Below are positions 43,198 to 53,956 of a stretch of DNA of 64,000 nucleotides, piece after piece (within the stretch, counting starts at the first letter, position 1; each line of letters starts with the position of its first letter). This DNA is from Metaphire vulgaris. Its lineage: Eukaryota; Annelida; Clitellata; Crassiclitellata; Megascolecidae. The stretch is from the NCBI GenBank assembly GCA_018105865.1, contig JACLAT010000043.1, forward strand, positions 618,501-682,500, written 5' to 3'. Both the position numbers and the translations under genes were made by a program. Below the pieces are notes generated by a model. It saw nothing but the letters and a program-made list of their open reading frames with translations, searched no databases and was not told the origin of the DNA.

Positions 43198-43266
43198 CTG
43201 TGATGTTGAGATATTTTCCTGTGTCTTCGCTTTTACAACATATTCTTTCATTTTCTTCAGTTTTTC
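43198..43266 (-). CDS. PIK3AP1-like: BCAP/BANK/Dof-like adaptor, helical exon
   Basis: A 69-bp exon (23 codons, phase 0 at both ends) between acceptor TTTCTTCTTAG and donor CAG|GTAACA. It reads EKLKKMKEYVVKAKTQENIS then TSQ. It joins FRDKQ of the previous exon, giving a run equivalent to the FRFQQENLKRLRDSI region of vertebrate PIK3AP1: a short basic helix or coiled coil. Both phases fit the neighbouring exons. Confidence 0.75.
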
Positions 43267-43357
43267 CTAAGAAGAAAAAGACGTAAATTACATAAGTTTC
43301 ACGTAGAATTCAACACAGATATTAATTTGGAAAAGTTATTTAATCTGTCATAATTAT

Positions 43358-43581
43358 CATTGGCGAAGCCACCGTGGGGTGGGGCGGGCCGGGATCTCCT
43401 GTTTTGGTTGGAACCGTTCGTATAATTTGCTCACAACCGTTTAGGAGTGGGGGGCGGGGTAGCATGATCGAAGCGAATACAAGAATGAATGTGCGATGAA
43501 TTCCTTGATGAGCTTTATTACTCGGGAACTTTATTTGTCGATGTCCACTCCCTATTCCAGAACCCTGGCCACGCCACAATG
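43358..43581. repeat. dispersed element with CATTGGCG termini (second copy 49778-49900)
   Basis: The left end CATTGGCGAAGCCAC and right end GGCCACGCCACAATG are roughly inverted. The copy at 49778 shares GGAACCG, GGCGGGGT and GTAGCATGATCGAA blocks. No clear target duplication. Confidence 0.4.
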
Positions 43582-43669
43582 AGAATAGCTTAACCTGTTC
43601 CGGCGCCATAGGTGTTTCAAATATTCAATAAATAAACGCAGTGCAAAAGCGTACGCGAACTCACACACA

Positions 43670-43703
43670 CACCTCTCTCTCTCTTTCTCTTTTTCTCTTT
43701 CTG

Positions 43704-43754
<51 letters not shown>
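43670..43754 (-). repeat. (CT)n microsatellite in intron
   Basis: About 40 CT units with TTT interruptions. The Arg/Glu-rich minus frame running through it is a read-through past the exon donor at 43813. Confidence 0.9.
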
Positions 43755-43761
<7 letters not shown>

Positions 43762-43813
43762 AGGGGCATGGAAGTTTTGACCTAATTTGGCATTGAACTT
43801 TGAACCAACCGAC

Positions 43814-43956
43814 CTGTTTGTCTCTGAAGGATTTCACGTTGGAAGTTGCCTTCCATTGTTTGAACAAAGACTCAACTTCGGCCATTGAGCATTTCTTTGT
43901 CTTGTACATCTCCATGATGTCCACCAACTGCTGTTGGTCACCGCTCAACGGCAGAC
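43814..43956 (-). CDS. PIK3AP1-like: BCAP/BANK/Dof-like adaptor, conserved C-terminal helical exon
   Basis: A minus-strand exon of 143 bp: acceptor GTGTTTCCAG, donor ACAG|GTCGGT. It starts with two bases completing a split codon, then LPLSGDQQQLVDIMEMYKTK, KCSMAEVESLFKQWKA and SFRDKQ. This aligns by pattern with the GQRQLITLQEQVKLGIVNVDEAV...FKEWQ...SFR block of PIK3AP1, one of the best conserved parts of the family C-terminus. It ends in phase 0, matching the next exon. The open frame continues into a (CT)n microsatellite if unspliced. In vertebrates the protein links receptors to PI3K; here that role is inferred. Confidence 0.8.
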
Positions 43957-44219
43957 CTGGAAACACCGCAAAGATGATCGGGACATTATATGTACAAAAA
44001 GGAAATGACCAGCCACAACACTACTACGCAGTATAACTAACAAGTCAAGGTTACCAGGTCTCTATTATGTATTATGGATATTACATGTAAAAGTCCCGAG
44101 CCCTGAAAACCATTATTAGTGACTGAAATGCATAAGTGCAGATGGGATGTGGTTCAGTTGGTTCTGATGGCCCTGCTAAGAGCATCGGGTTGTTCAGCGA
44201 ATATCTATGAATGGTACTA

Positions 44220-44398
44220 GGACAAAATGTCCGAGGACAAAATTTCATGGACAACATGTCATGGGGAGAAAATGTCACGGACAAAATGTAACCCTAACCT
44301 TTAACCCTAACCCTAAACCGTGACATTTTGTCCGCTGACATTTTGTCCCCATGAGTCATGACATGCCCGTGACATTTTGTCCACGGACATTTTGTCCA
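44220..44398. mobile_element. palindromic GGACAAAATGTC element with telomere-like core
   Basis: Repeated GGACAAAATGTC units on the left and their complements (GACATTTTGTCC) on the right surround ACCCTAACC units. Same structure as 56560-56673. It lies immediately beyond the donor of the exon at 44416-44514. Confidence 0.7.
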
Positions 44399-44415
44399 GC
44401 CATGCTGTGGGATAC

Positions 44416-44514
44416 TTCTCTTTGCAGCAGAAGATGGAGCTACTAAGTCCCTTTGCGGTTGTAACTTCTGGTTCGCAGACGAAGGCGCCGAAGCCAGCGT
44501 CTTCTTTACTTCGC
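44416..44514 (-). CDS. PIK3AP1-like: BCAP/BANK/Dof-like adaptor, linker exon (phase-matched)
   Basis: A 99-bp minus exon after a pyrimidine-rich acceptor (TTTTCTTTTATTAG). In the only frame that joins the next exon it reads EVKKTLASAPSSANQKLQ, PQRDLVAPSSAAKR plus one base, completing a Ser codon with the GT of the exon at 43956. It begins with the last two bases of a split codon. The sequence is a low-complexity Ser/Ala/Pro linker, so similarity cannot confirm it. The donor (GAA|GTATCC) is weak. Another frame across it is also open. Membership rests on position, acceptor and phase. Confidence 0.5.
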
Positions 44515-44639
44515 CTAATAAAAGAAAACGACACAAGAATTAATTAATTATGCATAATGATCACGGTAAGGGACGCAAATTGTCTTTCATTGCGTACATG
44601 TATAATTATATATGTGATACAATTAGGTTAGGTTAGGCT

Positions 44640-45055
44640 AATAAGTCAATTCATATAGCGCAGAAACTTGAATGAAGGGCCAACGGCTAGAGCGCTTTAC
44701 ACTATACGAGTTACCGTAGAAATAATTATTAATTATAGTTAATTGCATCCCATTTTTATATTGCGTTATATTTTATTTTATTTTATTTATTTTTAAGAAA
44801 ACGTAATTGATAGTAAGAAAGTAATTCATAAATGGCCTACTGTCTCTGGCATGTATTTAGGCTTATCCATGAGACAGATTTTTCTGTCCCATTCCCATCC
44901 CATCCCATGGCAATTTATGCCTGTCGGATGTCCCATCTCATCGTCCCATGAGATTCTCAGAGAAGTATGAAATATTCATCATATGTAATACAGTTCAAAT
45001 GAAATTATAAATTATGAAATTAATGAAAGTTTAGGTTTAATGTCTACAAAATAAT
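44640..45055. other. LINE-like 3' tail and AT-rich DNA
   Basis: CATATAGCGCAGAAACTT at about 44653 and AGAGCGCTTTACAC resemble LINE 3' UTR ends (minus strand). Nothing else recognised. Confidence 0.35.
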
Positions 45056-45059
45056 ATGA

Positions 45060-45412
45060 ATCTGTTCTGTTCTGTTCTTTAGCCATCCTCGATGCGAGGT
45101 TGGGCTACACTATGTATCACAACTCTCCATCTCTGGCGTTCTTCTGTTTTCCGCATCATGTTTTGAAACGAGTCCAGTCCATGTTGTTATGTTATCTAGC
45201 CAGGCTGTTCTTGGTCTTCCGCGTGATCGTCCTCCGGATAATGTTCCTTGAATTAGTTCTTTTTCTAGAAAAGAGCCTTGTTTTCTCATAACGTGTCCAT
45301 AATAACATGCTTTGCCTTTTTTAATGTTGTTCAGCAGACTTCTTGTCGTACCTGCCTGCTCTAGCACCCACCCAAACAAATCACACCCCTGAATATGACT
45401 AAATGTACAAAG
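45060..45412 (-). mobile_element. LINE C-terminal fragment with (AACAG)n tail
   Basis: The minus strand encodes LLNNIKKGKACYYGHVMRKQ, GSFLEKELIQG and GRSRGRPRTAWLDNITTWTG, the usual end of an APE-type LINE RT protein. The tail CTAAAGAACAGAACAGAACAG ends near 45062. Confidence 0.8.
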
Positions 45413-45773
45413 AGACATGTAGTATGACAGAATTTATAAACTCTATTAACTTTTATGTCCCAAAACAAAATATAGATGCAAATATTATGAATGTATGAAG
45501 AAAAAGAAGGGTAAAATGTTTCAAAAAAGGGAAACAAATTAAGACAGTCTCTGTCCCATGAGTCCCATGGGATAGGACGGAACAGTGCTGTCCCATCACA
45601 TTCCATCTCATCCCATGGAACGAATTCCATGGGATTCCCATGGGACGGCCCGTCCTATGGACAAGCCTGCAAATATTGCCTCTGACCTCATTGTAAATGC
45701 ATTTGAAATACCATTGCCTGATGCCTTAATATACAATAGAACTTGTGCGCTACAAAATTTCATTACTGCTTTA

Positions 45774-46176
45774 CTACTACTATTTTTACTGCTACTACTA
45801 CTGCTGCTGCTACTACTACTGCTACTACTGCTGCTGCTACTGCTGCTGCTGCTACTGCTACTACTACTGCTCCTGCTGCTACCACCACTGCTACTACTGC
45901 TACTGCTACCACTGCTGCTGCTGCTGCTGCACCACCACCACCACTGCTGCCACCACCACCACTGCTGCCACTGCTGCTGCCACCACCACTGCTGCACCAC
46001 CACCACCACCACCACCACCACCACCACCACCACCACCACCACCAGGTGCACTGCCACCACTAACTGTTGCTGCCACCACCACCACCACCACCACCATTAC
46101 TGCTGCTGCACCACCACCACTGCTGCCACTACTGTTGTTGTTGTTTTGCTGCCACTAATGTGCTGCTGCACTGCTG

Positions 46177-46209
<33 letters not shown>

Positions 46210-46250
46210 ACCTGCTGCTGCTGCTGCTGCTGCCACTGCTGCTGCCACTG

Positions 46251-46342
<92 letters not shown>

Positions 46343-46550
46343 ACCACCACCTGCTACCACCACTGCTGCTGCTGCCACCACCACCACCACTACCACTACC
46401 ACTGCTACAACCACTACCATTATTATTATTATTATTGTGTATTATTTTTTACTGCTACTAATAATAATATTACTACTAGCATTGCTGCTACCACTACTAC
46501 TACTACTACTACTACTATTACTACTACTACTACTGCTACTACTACTTCTA

Positions 46551-46583
<33 letters not shown>

Positions 46584-46618
46584 TTAGTCTATTACTACTA
46601 CTACATCTACTGCTACTG
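45774..46618 (+). repeat. compound trinucleotide megasatellite, about 845 bp
   Basis: Successive blocks of CTA, CTG, CCA, GCT, ATT and ACT units. Long poly-Leu, poly-Thr, poly-Ala and poly-Ser frames exist on every frame and none is a gene. It lies in an intron of the BCAP-like gene. Confidence 0.95.
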
Positions 46619-46619
46619 T

Positions 46620-47130
46620 AATGATTTTTCGATTTTTGAAATTGCTTGTCACCCCTATGTTTGGATGGAACTATTGGTTTTAACGTTGCAAGGGCCGACG
46701 GACGGGCTCATCCATTTTTCTAAGCCGAGCCTGGACCTTGATCCCTGATGTTACTGGTTCCGACCTGCCCGGGCAAGAACTGCCGTATAAAACATAGTGT
46801 TTTGCCTCAGTCGCCACCGGCGCGCTGTACGTACTAGTCGTGGTAGAAAAAGATTAGCTATGCGTCAGCATTGCACGCGTCGCTCATTTTGGATTCTCTT
46901 TTTTGTAAATTTTCGATTGCAGTAGTTAGCGTGAAAGTTATAATAATGTTAGAGTTACGGTTATGTATGACTAGATACTGTATGTGAGTATATGAGTGTG
47001 TGGATTGCAATTATGGTGTTAGTATACTCTTACTTATTCTTTTAGGCCTATTTATACTTTTTCTTGCTGTCTCTATAATTTCTAACCTTTGTTTGAGTAA
47101 TCGAAGCCGGATACTTGTATTCGTTAACTA
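46620..47130. other. no supported gene
   Basis: Unassigned DNA in an intron of the BCAP-like gene; GCCGTATAAAACA near 46783 resembles a TATA box but has no supported transcript. Confidence 0.4.
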
Positions 47131-47132
47131 AT

Positions 47133-47570
47133 CTGACTTCCGGTTGAAGAAGTCGTTGTCAGAATGGTATTGTTGTACTATCGGCCGGTAGAAGATGCCG
47201 CCGATTAGTTGTATTTGTTCGATATATAACTGACTCCCGGTTGAAAAAGTCGTTGTCAGGTATATATCTGCTCTGCCTAACAGTCGGTAGAAGATATCAC
47301 TGTTAGTTGCCTTTGCTATGTCTGACGGACCTGGTTGCATGCTTGAACCGCCGTTCAGATTGTATGTATATATTCAGCAGCTAGTAGAAGATATCGCTGT
47401 TGCCTGTCTATGTGTGTATCCGGTGGGTAATTACGAAAAGCATTAGTTCTATTGCGTACTACCCGTTTTCCGTTTGAACCTACTAACAACTTAGAGTGTG
47501 AATGATTGTGTGTCTGATTAGATTGCATGCTTCTATATATCTGACGGTTGGTTGAAGAAGTCGCTGTCAG
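47133..47570 (+). repeat. array of alternating hairpins, period about 97 bp
   Basis: Seven imperfect palindromes of 28-37 nt: 47133-47162, 47178-47208, 47230-47259, 47277-47306, 47322-47358, 47375-47402 and 47541-47570. Type A has stem CTGAC/GTCAG and core GGTTGAAGAAGTCG. Type B has stems such as CTAACAGT/ACTGTTAG or ATCGGC/GCCGAT and core GGTAGAAGAT. Types alternate. Stem sequences differ but stay complementary. Confidence 0.7.
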
Positions 47571-47579
47571 CTGTATATA

Positions 47580-48150
47580 TTAAGCGTGTGAATGTGAGAA
47601 TAAAAGACTAGCTCTTTCACTTTTCTTTTCTCATCCAGATGAGCAGAGAATGACTGAAATGTTGAGAATGAACTAGTAACTGATCGTATCAAATTGGATT
47701 GTGTGAAAGTCTGAAAGTGTTGCATACAGGTATTATTGATAGTTGTAAATAGTGAATGAGTGACTTTCATATCAATTTAAGGTTATGCTCATTCATGATA
47801 ATTAATTGTCATCATATGCGGATATTGATTGCATTTGATTGTTCATAACTTGCATTATGAACTGGTACCAGATCCTGGCTATTATTTTTCTTATTATTAT
47901 TTAGATTTTAATTATTGTTGTTATTTTGTCATTTTATAAATAAACAATTAAACTTGTACATATTGAGTCATTGTCAGCAACGGAATATACACATACTCGG
48001 GCCGGACTGGCCAGCGAATTCACGAGCCTTGCTATTGGATTACTCGTCAAATTGGATTACTCATTAAATATTCAAACCCTGTAGCGTCTTTCCAAGGCGA
48101 TTATAGGACTAACATCTCCACTTCGGCACATTCATCCTGCCCCTGGAAAT
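47580..48150. other. AT-rich flank of the hairpin array
   Basis: No coding. AATAAA occurs at about 47938, so the array could be the 3' part of a transcript or an LTR-like unit; no matching second copy is in the window. Confidence 0.35.
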
Positions 48151-48156
48151 TCGCCA

Positions 48157-48361
<205 letters not shown>

Positions 48362-48372
48362 GGGCCTACTAC

Positions 48373-48764
48373 CAAAGCTCGATCATACGTATCATACGTA
48401 TTATATTTTTCGTATCATACGCACGTATTTTAACGTATAACTCTTTATCATACGCGCTATCATACGTGCACAAAAGGACATTAGACCTTACTCAGCCATG
48501 AAATTGCGTCACTTACCGCAATCTGTTAACCATTTACCTGCACAAAGAAATTAAAAGGGGAACAAGTGTTAAAGAAGTGAATTTTGGGATCAGTTACAGT
48601 GACTTGGCGTGACGTCGCAATTGATATTGCTCGCTAAGTAAGCAAATTCTAAGTAACCGAGCAGACTTATAAAATACGCGTATCATACGCGTATTTTATT
48701 ATTTTATTCATACGCACGTATTTTAACGTATTTTATTTTGTCATAGGCGTATGATCGAGCTTTG
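48373..48764. mobile_element. MITE with 17-bp perfect terminal repeats and CATACG-rich interior
   Basis: Ends CAAAGCTCGATCATACG and CGTATGATCGAGCTTTG are perfect inverted repeats. Flanks CCTACTAC and TCTACTAC match 7 of 8 but lie in a CTA microsatellite. The interior has CATACG/CGTATG and ACGTATTTTAACGTAT repeats in both orientations. Confidence 0.8.
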
Positions 48765-49036
48765 TCTACTACTACTATTACTACCACTATTACTAATAAC
48801 TATATTTGATGGTTAACTGATTTTGTGAAGTTGTCTTATTACTTGGGCTAATATTATGTAGGGCTGAACATAGGCGTAAACTTCTATAAAGCCTCTAGAT
48901 TTCGAGCTCCCGCACTTTTTGAAAGGCTACGATGGGGTGGTAAAGCAGTTGTCCCGCAATTTTTCATCCCAGGTTACGCCATTGGGTTTGACCGTCGTTA
49001 TTCTGATTTTTCCAACTCCGTTAGGTGGTCTGTTTT

Positions 49037-49470
49037 CAGTGGCGGTTCCACGTGGGGGATGAGTGGGGAAAACTGCGCACGACTTTTTTTGCTTGTCAAC
49101 CTATTTTTAGGTAAAAGTGCAGTAAAATTAGGGGAGGAAAATTCTTGTTTGTCATTTTTTTTCGGCACAATTTATTGACCTTTTCCTTCTGTTTTCATCC
49201 TCCCCATCAACTTCCTATGAATTCATTTCGTCTCTCCCCCAGGGACGGCGCTAGAGGGTGGGTCCGCGGGTCCGCGAGTCCGGACCCACCCAGCCTCGGG
49301 CAAAGCCACGCAAGCAAATCGTGCAAAACCGCAGAGAAATTTTGGTTTTAGGGGAGGGGAGGTGTAGTCTGAGCCGGTTCCTGGTTGTGTAGATTGCATT
49401 AGACCCACCCAACCAACAAAACCCAGAGCCGCCTCAGGTCCCTCACCAAGAAATCCTGGAACCTCCACTG
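49037..49470. mobile_element. hAT-type element, CAGTGGCGGTTCCA family
   Basis: Ends CAGTGGCGGTTCCA and TGGAACCTCCACTG. Flanks TCTGTTTT and TCTGCTTC match 6 of 8. A second unit beginning CAGGGACGGCGCTAGAGG (49241) may be a nested element. Contains TTTTTTGCTTGTC near 49086. Confidence 0.65.
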
Positions 49471-49479
49471 TCTGCTTCT

Positions 49480-50239
49480 TTGGCTAGGTTTATGCGCCAT
49501 AAGTTCTGGCACAATTCTAAATAAGTAGATAAGTAGTAAGGAAAATGTCATTGGCAGTAGTTGCTAACCGGTTGCTTTCGTTTTGACGCCACTCGGTACG
49601 CACATATAGTATAGGTCGTCGTCATCATCTTCAGCATCAGGCGTTTCTAGGATGTTTCAGCAATGGACAGACAAGTTGAGTTAATTAGTGAATTTCAATC
49701 ACTTCATAATGACGTCACAATAATTTACATGGAAGTCAAACCCAGGATCAAACATATCGACTGTAGTTGATTTTCATTGGCGTGGCCACGGGGGAGTTCG
49801 GACCCCTATCCAGGGCTGGAACCGGTCGGGGATTTGTGCAAAATCGTTGCTGTGATGTTTTCGGGGCGGCGGGTGGGGTGCGGAAAGTAGCATGATCGAA
49901 CAGTATACTGAATATGCCTAAGAATTTCTTGAAAATCATTGCCTTGATTAGTCGAAGAGTTTTTGTCCGAAAATATCAATACCTACGACGTTGCCCGAGT
50001 GAAACAGCTTATGTCAACATTGCCTGATTTCACACTTTCACTGTAATATATATATTCCGGAGACACGAGAGAAGGAAGTTTCCTCTTCCAACGATTGTCT
50101 GTCACTCTGCAGCGATTCAACGCCATTGCTTTTCGAGGAACTTTCCCAGACCTCGAACCGGACGAGAGTTAGCCACACAATTTCTTAATGTCTCCGGACA
50201 CTTTTTTATCATAAGACCCTCGGGAATGAAGTACTGAGG

Positions 50240-50305
<66 letters not shown>

Positions 50306-50320
50306 GCATATTTGCCTACA
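49480..50320. other. no supported gene; repeat blocks and (AT)n
   Basis: 49913-50040 shares blocks with 54225-54290 (AGAATTTCTTGA, AATAGTCGAAGA) and with 51975-52060 (GCCCGAGTGAAAC, TTTCACACTTT). (AT)n at 50247-50301. Confidence 0.5.
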
Positions 50321-50329
50321 TAGACCTAT

Positions 50330-50415
50330 TAGGCATTGTTTAACAATGCCTGAAAGTTGCTCAGATTTTCTACACAATTTGCCTGAAATCTTTACCTGTG
50401 ATGGAATAGCAGCAG
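50330..50415 (-). repeat. inverted partner of 51866-51950, AGGCATTG palindromes
   Basis: The reverse complement (AAGATTTCAGGCA, TGTGTAGAAAATCTGAGCAA, TTCAGGCATTGTTAAACAAT) matches 51885-51950. The AGGCATTGTTAAACAATGCC core is itself palindromic. Confidence 0.7.
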
Positions 50416-50424
50416 GTAAATGAA

Positions 50425-50950
50425 TGAAGCTTAACTTAAAATTGAACATGTCAAGGTGTCACCTGTTAGATGTACCTCCTCGATATATCTATATTTTATT
50501 TAGATTTGAATATGGCAAAGTGTCAAAGTGTCGCCTAAAGGATGTAGCCACTCTCTTTATCTGTATCGGAGTATTTTAAATAGGTATTTCAAATACATGT
50601 AGGCCTATTTGAAATACTCCCCAGCACTGTTGACAGTTGTGAACAGGGAAGGGGGTCAAGAGAAGTTGACGTCAATAAATTCATATTTTACAATTAATAT
50701 AAATAAATAAAATTAAATAAAATAATAAAAAATAAATATGTAAATATTTATCAATAAATAAATAAAGAAAATAAATATAGAAAATAAATAAAGAAAATGA
50801 ATGAAAAAATGAATTTTAAATAGCCGATTGCAGTGGTCCTCATAGTCCTCCACGGAAGCGGTTCTCAACCCGTGGTCCGTGGACCAAAATTGCTCCGTGA
50901 AAGGTCTAGTGGTGCGCGGAAAATTCTGAAAAAAACGTTTAAAAATTAGA
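50425..50950. other. no supported gene; A/T-rich low complexity
   Basis: AAATAAATA-type low complexity at 50690-50810; nothing coding. Confidence 0.5.
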
Positions 50951-50955
50951 TGTAT

Positions 50956-51356
50956 GGGGTCGTCTATAAATTACGTCACGCGAATTTGGCACTTTTTGAC
51001 CCCTCCTCCCCTACATAACGCGGCGTCACAAAACGTCGGACCCCCTAAAATATGACGTCACAACGGGCCAACCCCCATTTTCGTCTTCCGAAAATTCTTG
51101 ACAAGCAAAAAGGCCATCCTTTTATTGTTTCCTCTCGAAAATCCCCGACAACCATAAAAGGTCATAATTGTATTTTTTCCTCTCCAAAATCACTGACAAG
51201 CAAAAAAGGTCAGACAAGCAAATAAAAGGTCAAAGGTCATGACCTTAATTTTTGCGTGACGTCACATTTTCCGGAACCACCCCCGTCGTCACACTTCGTC
51301 ACAAATGGACTCACCTTCTCACCCCTAAGCGCGTGACGTAATTTATGGACGGCCCC
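50956..51356. mobile_element. MITE with GGGGYYGTCYATAAATTA termini, TAT target duplication
   Basis: Left GGGGTCGTCTATAAATTACG, right CGTAATTTATGGACGGCCCC, inverted. TAT flanks both sides (50953-50955, 51357-51359). A diverged relative is at 15203-15612. Contains three GACAAGCAAA motifs. Confidence 0.75.
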
Positions 51357-51364
51357 TATTGCGA

Positions 51365-51865
51365 TGCGATAAGTTTGTTTGTTTTTTGCTTATCACGTAT
51401 TTTAGTTAGTAGCGATAAGGTTATAATAAAATAAAATATAATATAAGGGGGTGTAGGGGGTTTCAAGATATCCCTAGATTGTGGGTTGTCGGTCTCAGAT
51501 TGGGAGGTATTGGGGTGGTTAGGGGGTGTAGAACTGTTTTATATTACTGCTTTTTCTTTTATTTCATTAGAAGTTTATAAAGTGTTTTTGACGTTATTAA
51601 TGTTGTAGAACTGTTTTATATCACTGCTTATTCCTTTATTGCATTTGAAGTTTAGACAGTTTTTTTAAAGTTATTAATGTTGTAGAACTGTTTTCTATTA
51701 CTGCTTGTTCCTTTGTTTAATTTGAACTTAATAAAGTTTTTGGCAGTTATTAATGTTTCAGAACTGTTTTATATTACTGCTTGCAACGTTTAATTTTCAA
51801 CTCATTTAATTTTTGTTATGTTACAAGTAACTTTACACATTGGTGCATGCATAGCTCCATATACA
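51365..51865. other. no gene; AT-rich direct repeats
   Basis: Units of GTAGAACTGTTTTATATTAC with ATTACTGCTTGTTCCTTT recur about four times at 51525-51785 with a period near 85 bp. Confidence 0.6.
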
Positions 51866-52060
51866 GTGCTATTCCATCACGGATAAAGATTTCAGGCAGT
51901 GTGTAGAAAATCTGAGCAAATTTCAGGCATTGTTATACAATGCCTAACAATTTCAGTCAATGTCGACATTGCCCGAGTGAAACGGCTTATATCGACATTG
52001 CCTAGAATTTTCAGGCAATGTCAGTATTGCCTGATTTCACACTTTGACTGTAACATATAC
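51866..52060 (+). repeat. AGGCATTG/AGGCAATG palindrome cluster
   Basis: Several short palindromes in succession: CAGGCATTGTTATACAATGC, CAATGTCGACATTGCC, TTCAGGCAATGTCAGTATTG. Partly inverted copy at 50330-50415 and direct copy at 49990-50040. Confidence 0.65.
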
Positions 52061-52079
52061 ACCCCAAAATCAGTATATA

Positions 52080-52560
52080 CCTAAGACAGTATAGATAACA
52101 TATACATTTAGAGGGGCTCGTCTCGGAAGTGTAGAGGCGGCTCCTTCTAGGATTATGGAAAGCTGTTTTCGAGGTACGGTCTTGACTATGACAACGCCGA
52201 GTTCTGTTGCAGTTCTTTTTATTAAGAGACAGCTATTAGGTTACTACGTTGCTACTGAGTTCAACCGCTTCCGCCGATAGTTCGTTGACTGCTGTTGTTG
52301 TACGATCTCTGCTGTTGACTGTCCGTCGTTCGGTAGCGGCTGTCTTCTTGTCTGTCTGAGCGACTAGCTTATATACTAAATTTCTGATTGAAATGTCCAA
52401 TTCTACAAATTGTCTCTCATCTGCTACCAGCTAATTCAAAGCAATTAATCCTAAGTGCAAACTACTTTAAGAGCGGTAATGTCAACATATTCCAAATAAT
52501 TAAAACTATTAATTTCTAGTGCAACTAATTTCAGTTATTAAATTAAACAATCATTCTAAA
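52080..52560. other. no supported gene
   Basis: Unassigned; may belong to the LTR-like repeat that starts at 52565. Confidence 0.35.
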
Positions 52561-52564
52561 GTTC

Positions 52565-52690
52565 TGTGGCGAACCGGGCCTATCGAGGTTCCTACGCCTC
52601 CTAAACTCAAGATGGCTCCGCCCGGTTCGGCGCACACGGGGTTATGACTCACTATAAGGCACGTGGTCGTTCGTCCTAGCTTTTTGGCTA
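52565..52690 (+). repeat. dispersed repeat beginning TGTGGCGAACCGGGC
   Basis: Homologous to the reverse complement of 3690-3845. TG start suggests an LTR, but no partner or internal genes are seen. Confidence 0.4.
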
Positions 52691-52839
52691 AGATCTCAGG
52701 CTCTCTTACTACCACCTGTCACTACGCGCACTACACTGTACTTTCTTCCGACGTTCCACGCTCAATTCCTCCCCTAAAGTGTCCTTTCAGCTCTTCCTAT
52801 CTGGCTCCGTGCGCTTCACCTCTCTACCTGCGCACCTTA

Positions 52840-53345
52840 CCACACTCCGTGCACTTTGCCTCTCTCCGTGCACCTATCGCGCCCCCTTACGCTCAGTGCC
52901 TCGCACCGCCCTACGCTCAGTGCCTTCCACGCACCGATCACACCCCCTATGGCTCAGTGCCTCGCGCCGCCCTACGGCTCAGTGCCTCTCACGCACCAAT
53001 CGCACCGCCCTACGGCTCTGTGCCTCCGCACCCTTCGCACCGCCCTCCAGCTTAATTAAGCCTTGCACCGCATCTATCACTCAAGCCTCGCACCGCACCT
53101 GTAGTGCCTCCACTCAGGGTGCTCTGACCTCAGAGTGCTCTACTCAACGTGCTTAGCCTCAGGGTGCTCCAATTTCAAGTGCTTAGGCTCAGGGTGCTCC
53201 AATCTCAAGGGTGCTCCGACCTCAAGGGTGCTCCGACCTCAAAGTGCTTAGCCTCAGGGTGCTCCAATCTCAAGGGTGCTCCGACCTCAAGGGTGCTCCT
53301 TGACTGGGTGCCCTCTTAAAGGTGCTCTACTAAAGGTGCTCGAGT
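52840..53345 (+). repeat. degenerate minisatellites (GGCTCAGTGCCTC and GGGTGCTCC families)
   Basis: 52840-53060 repeats CGCCCTACGGCTCAGTGCC-like units. 53110-53345 repeats GGGTGCTCC(A/G)A(T/C)CTCAA of about 16 bp. The Pro/Ser/Ala-rich open frames are read-through. Confidence 0.8.
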
Positions 53346-53349
53346 GCCC

Positions 53350-53945
53350 TACCTTCAATTTAGATATATACGCACCTTCCTTTCTTCCACACGCCGCTCT
53401 CGGCAATCGGTCGCTCGGGTGCGACCTCTCCTCGGGTGCTCACCCGGCACTCTATCCCCTCCGAGAACACACGCCGCCTCGGCAATCGGTCCAGATCTGT
53501 CGTGAGATCAGCTATTTATACGATTTCTGCCGGCCAAGGGGAAGGGGTTACTACTTACTGACTTGCATGCGCTTCGCATTCTTTAATGGCTCGCCGCATA
53601 CATCTAATGCTCTCTCTCACTACATATGCTATCGGGCCTCAGCTATTTATAAATTCGTCACAGTTCAAAGCGATTAAAGGTAACTTCACAACTTGATTAA
53701 AACAATTATTCTTTGAGAGATGTCGCTCGCAAGGGAGAGGTGGGGGGTTATGTCAAACCAGTACAACAATTTTACCTTTAAAATATTTAATTTAATAATT
53801 TCAGATATAGGACCCTCCTTACATATAATATATATTATATATAGGCTTATATCATATATTTTATATATAACAATATATACCCCCAACATTTATACCTCAA
53901 TATCAGATTCCTGGCTACTCCCCTGAATGGCTACCGTTAATTCGT
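53350..53945. other. no supported gene
   Basis: Continuation of GC-rich repeat, then ATATAT-rich DNA. Confidence 0.4.
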
Positions 53946-53956
53946 GTTAAGCTTAC

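Noticed and set aside
44300..44320. True telomere or chromosome end at the CCCTAA units
   Set aside because: Only a few units, inside a palindromic dispersed element that recurs at 56560-56673.
45585..46748. Long open frames of poly-Leu/Thr/Ala over the trinucleotide block
   Set aside because: Open in nearly all frames on both strands purely because of repeat composition; no gene.
47133..47570. CRISPR-like or integron-like reading of the hairpin array
   Set aside because: Animal DNA, no cas or integrase genes; spacers are not unique and repeats are not identical.
52663..53156. Pro/Ser/Ala-rich plus-strand protein
   Set aside because: Read-through of degenerate minisatellites; three overlapping frames are open.
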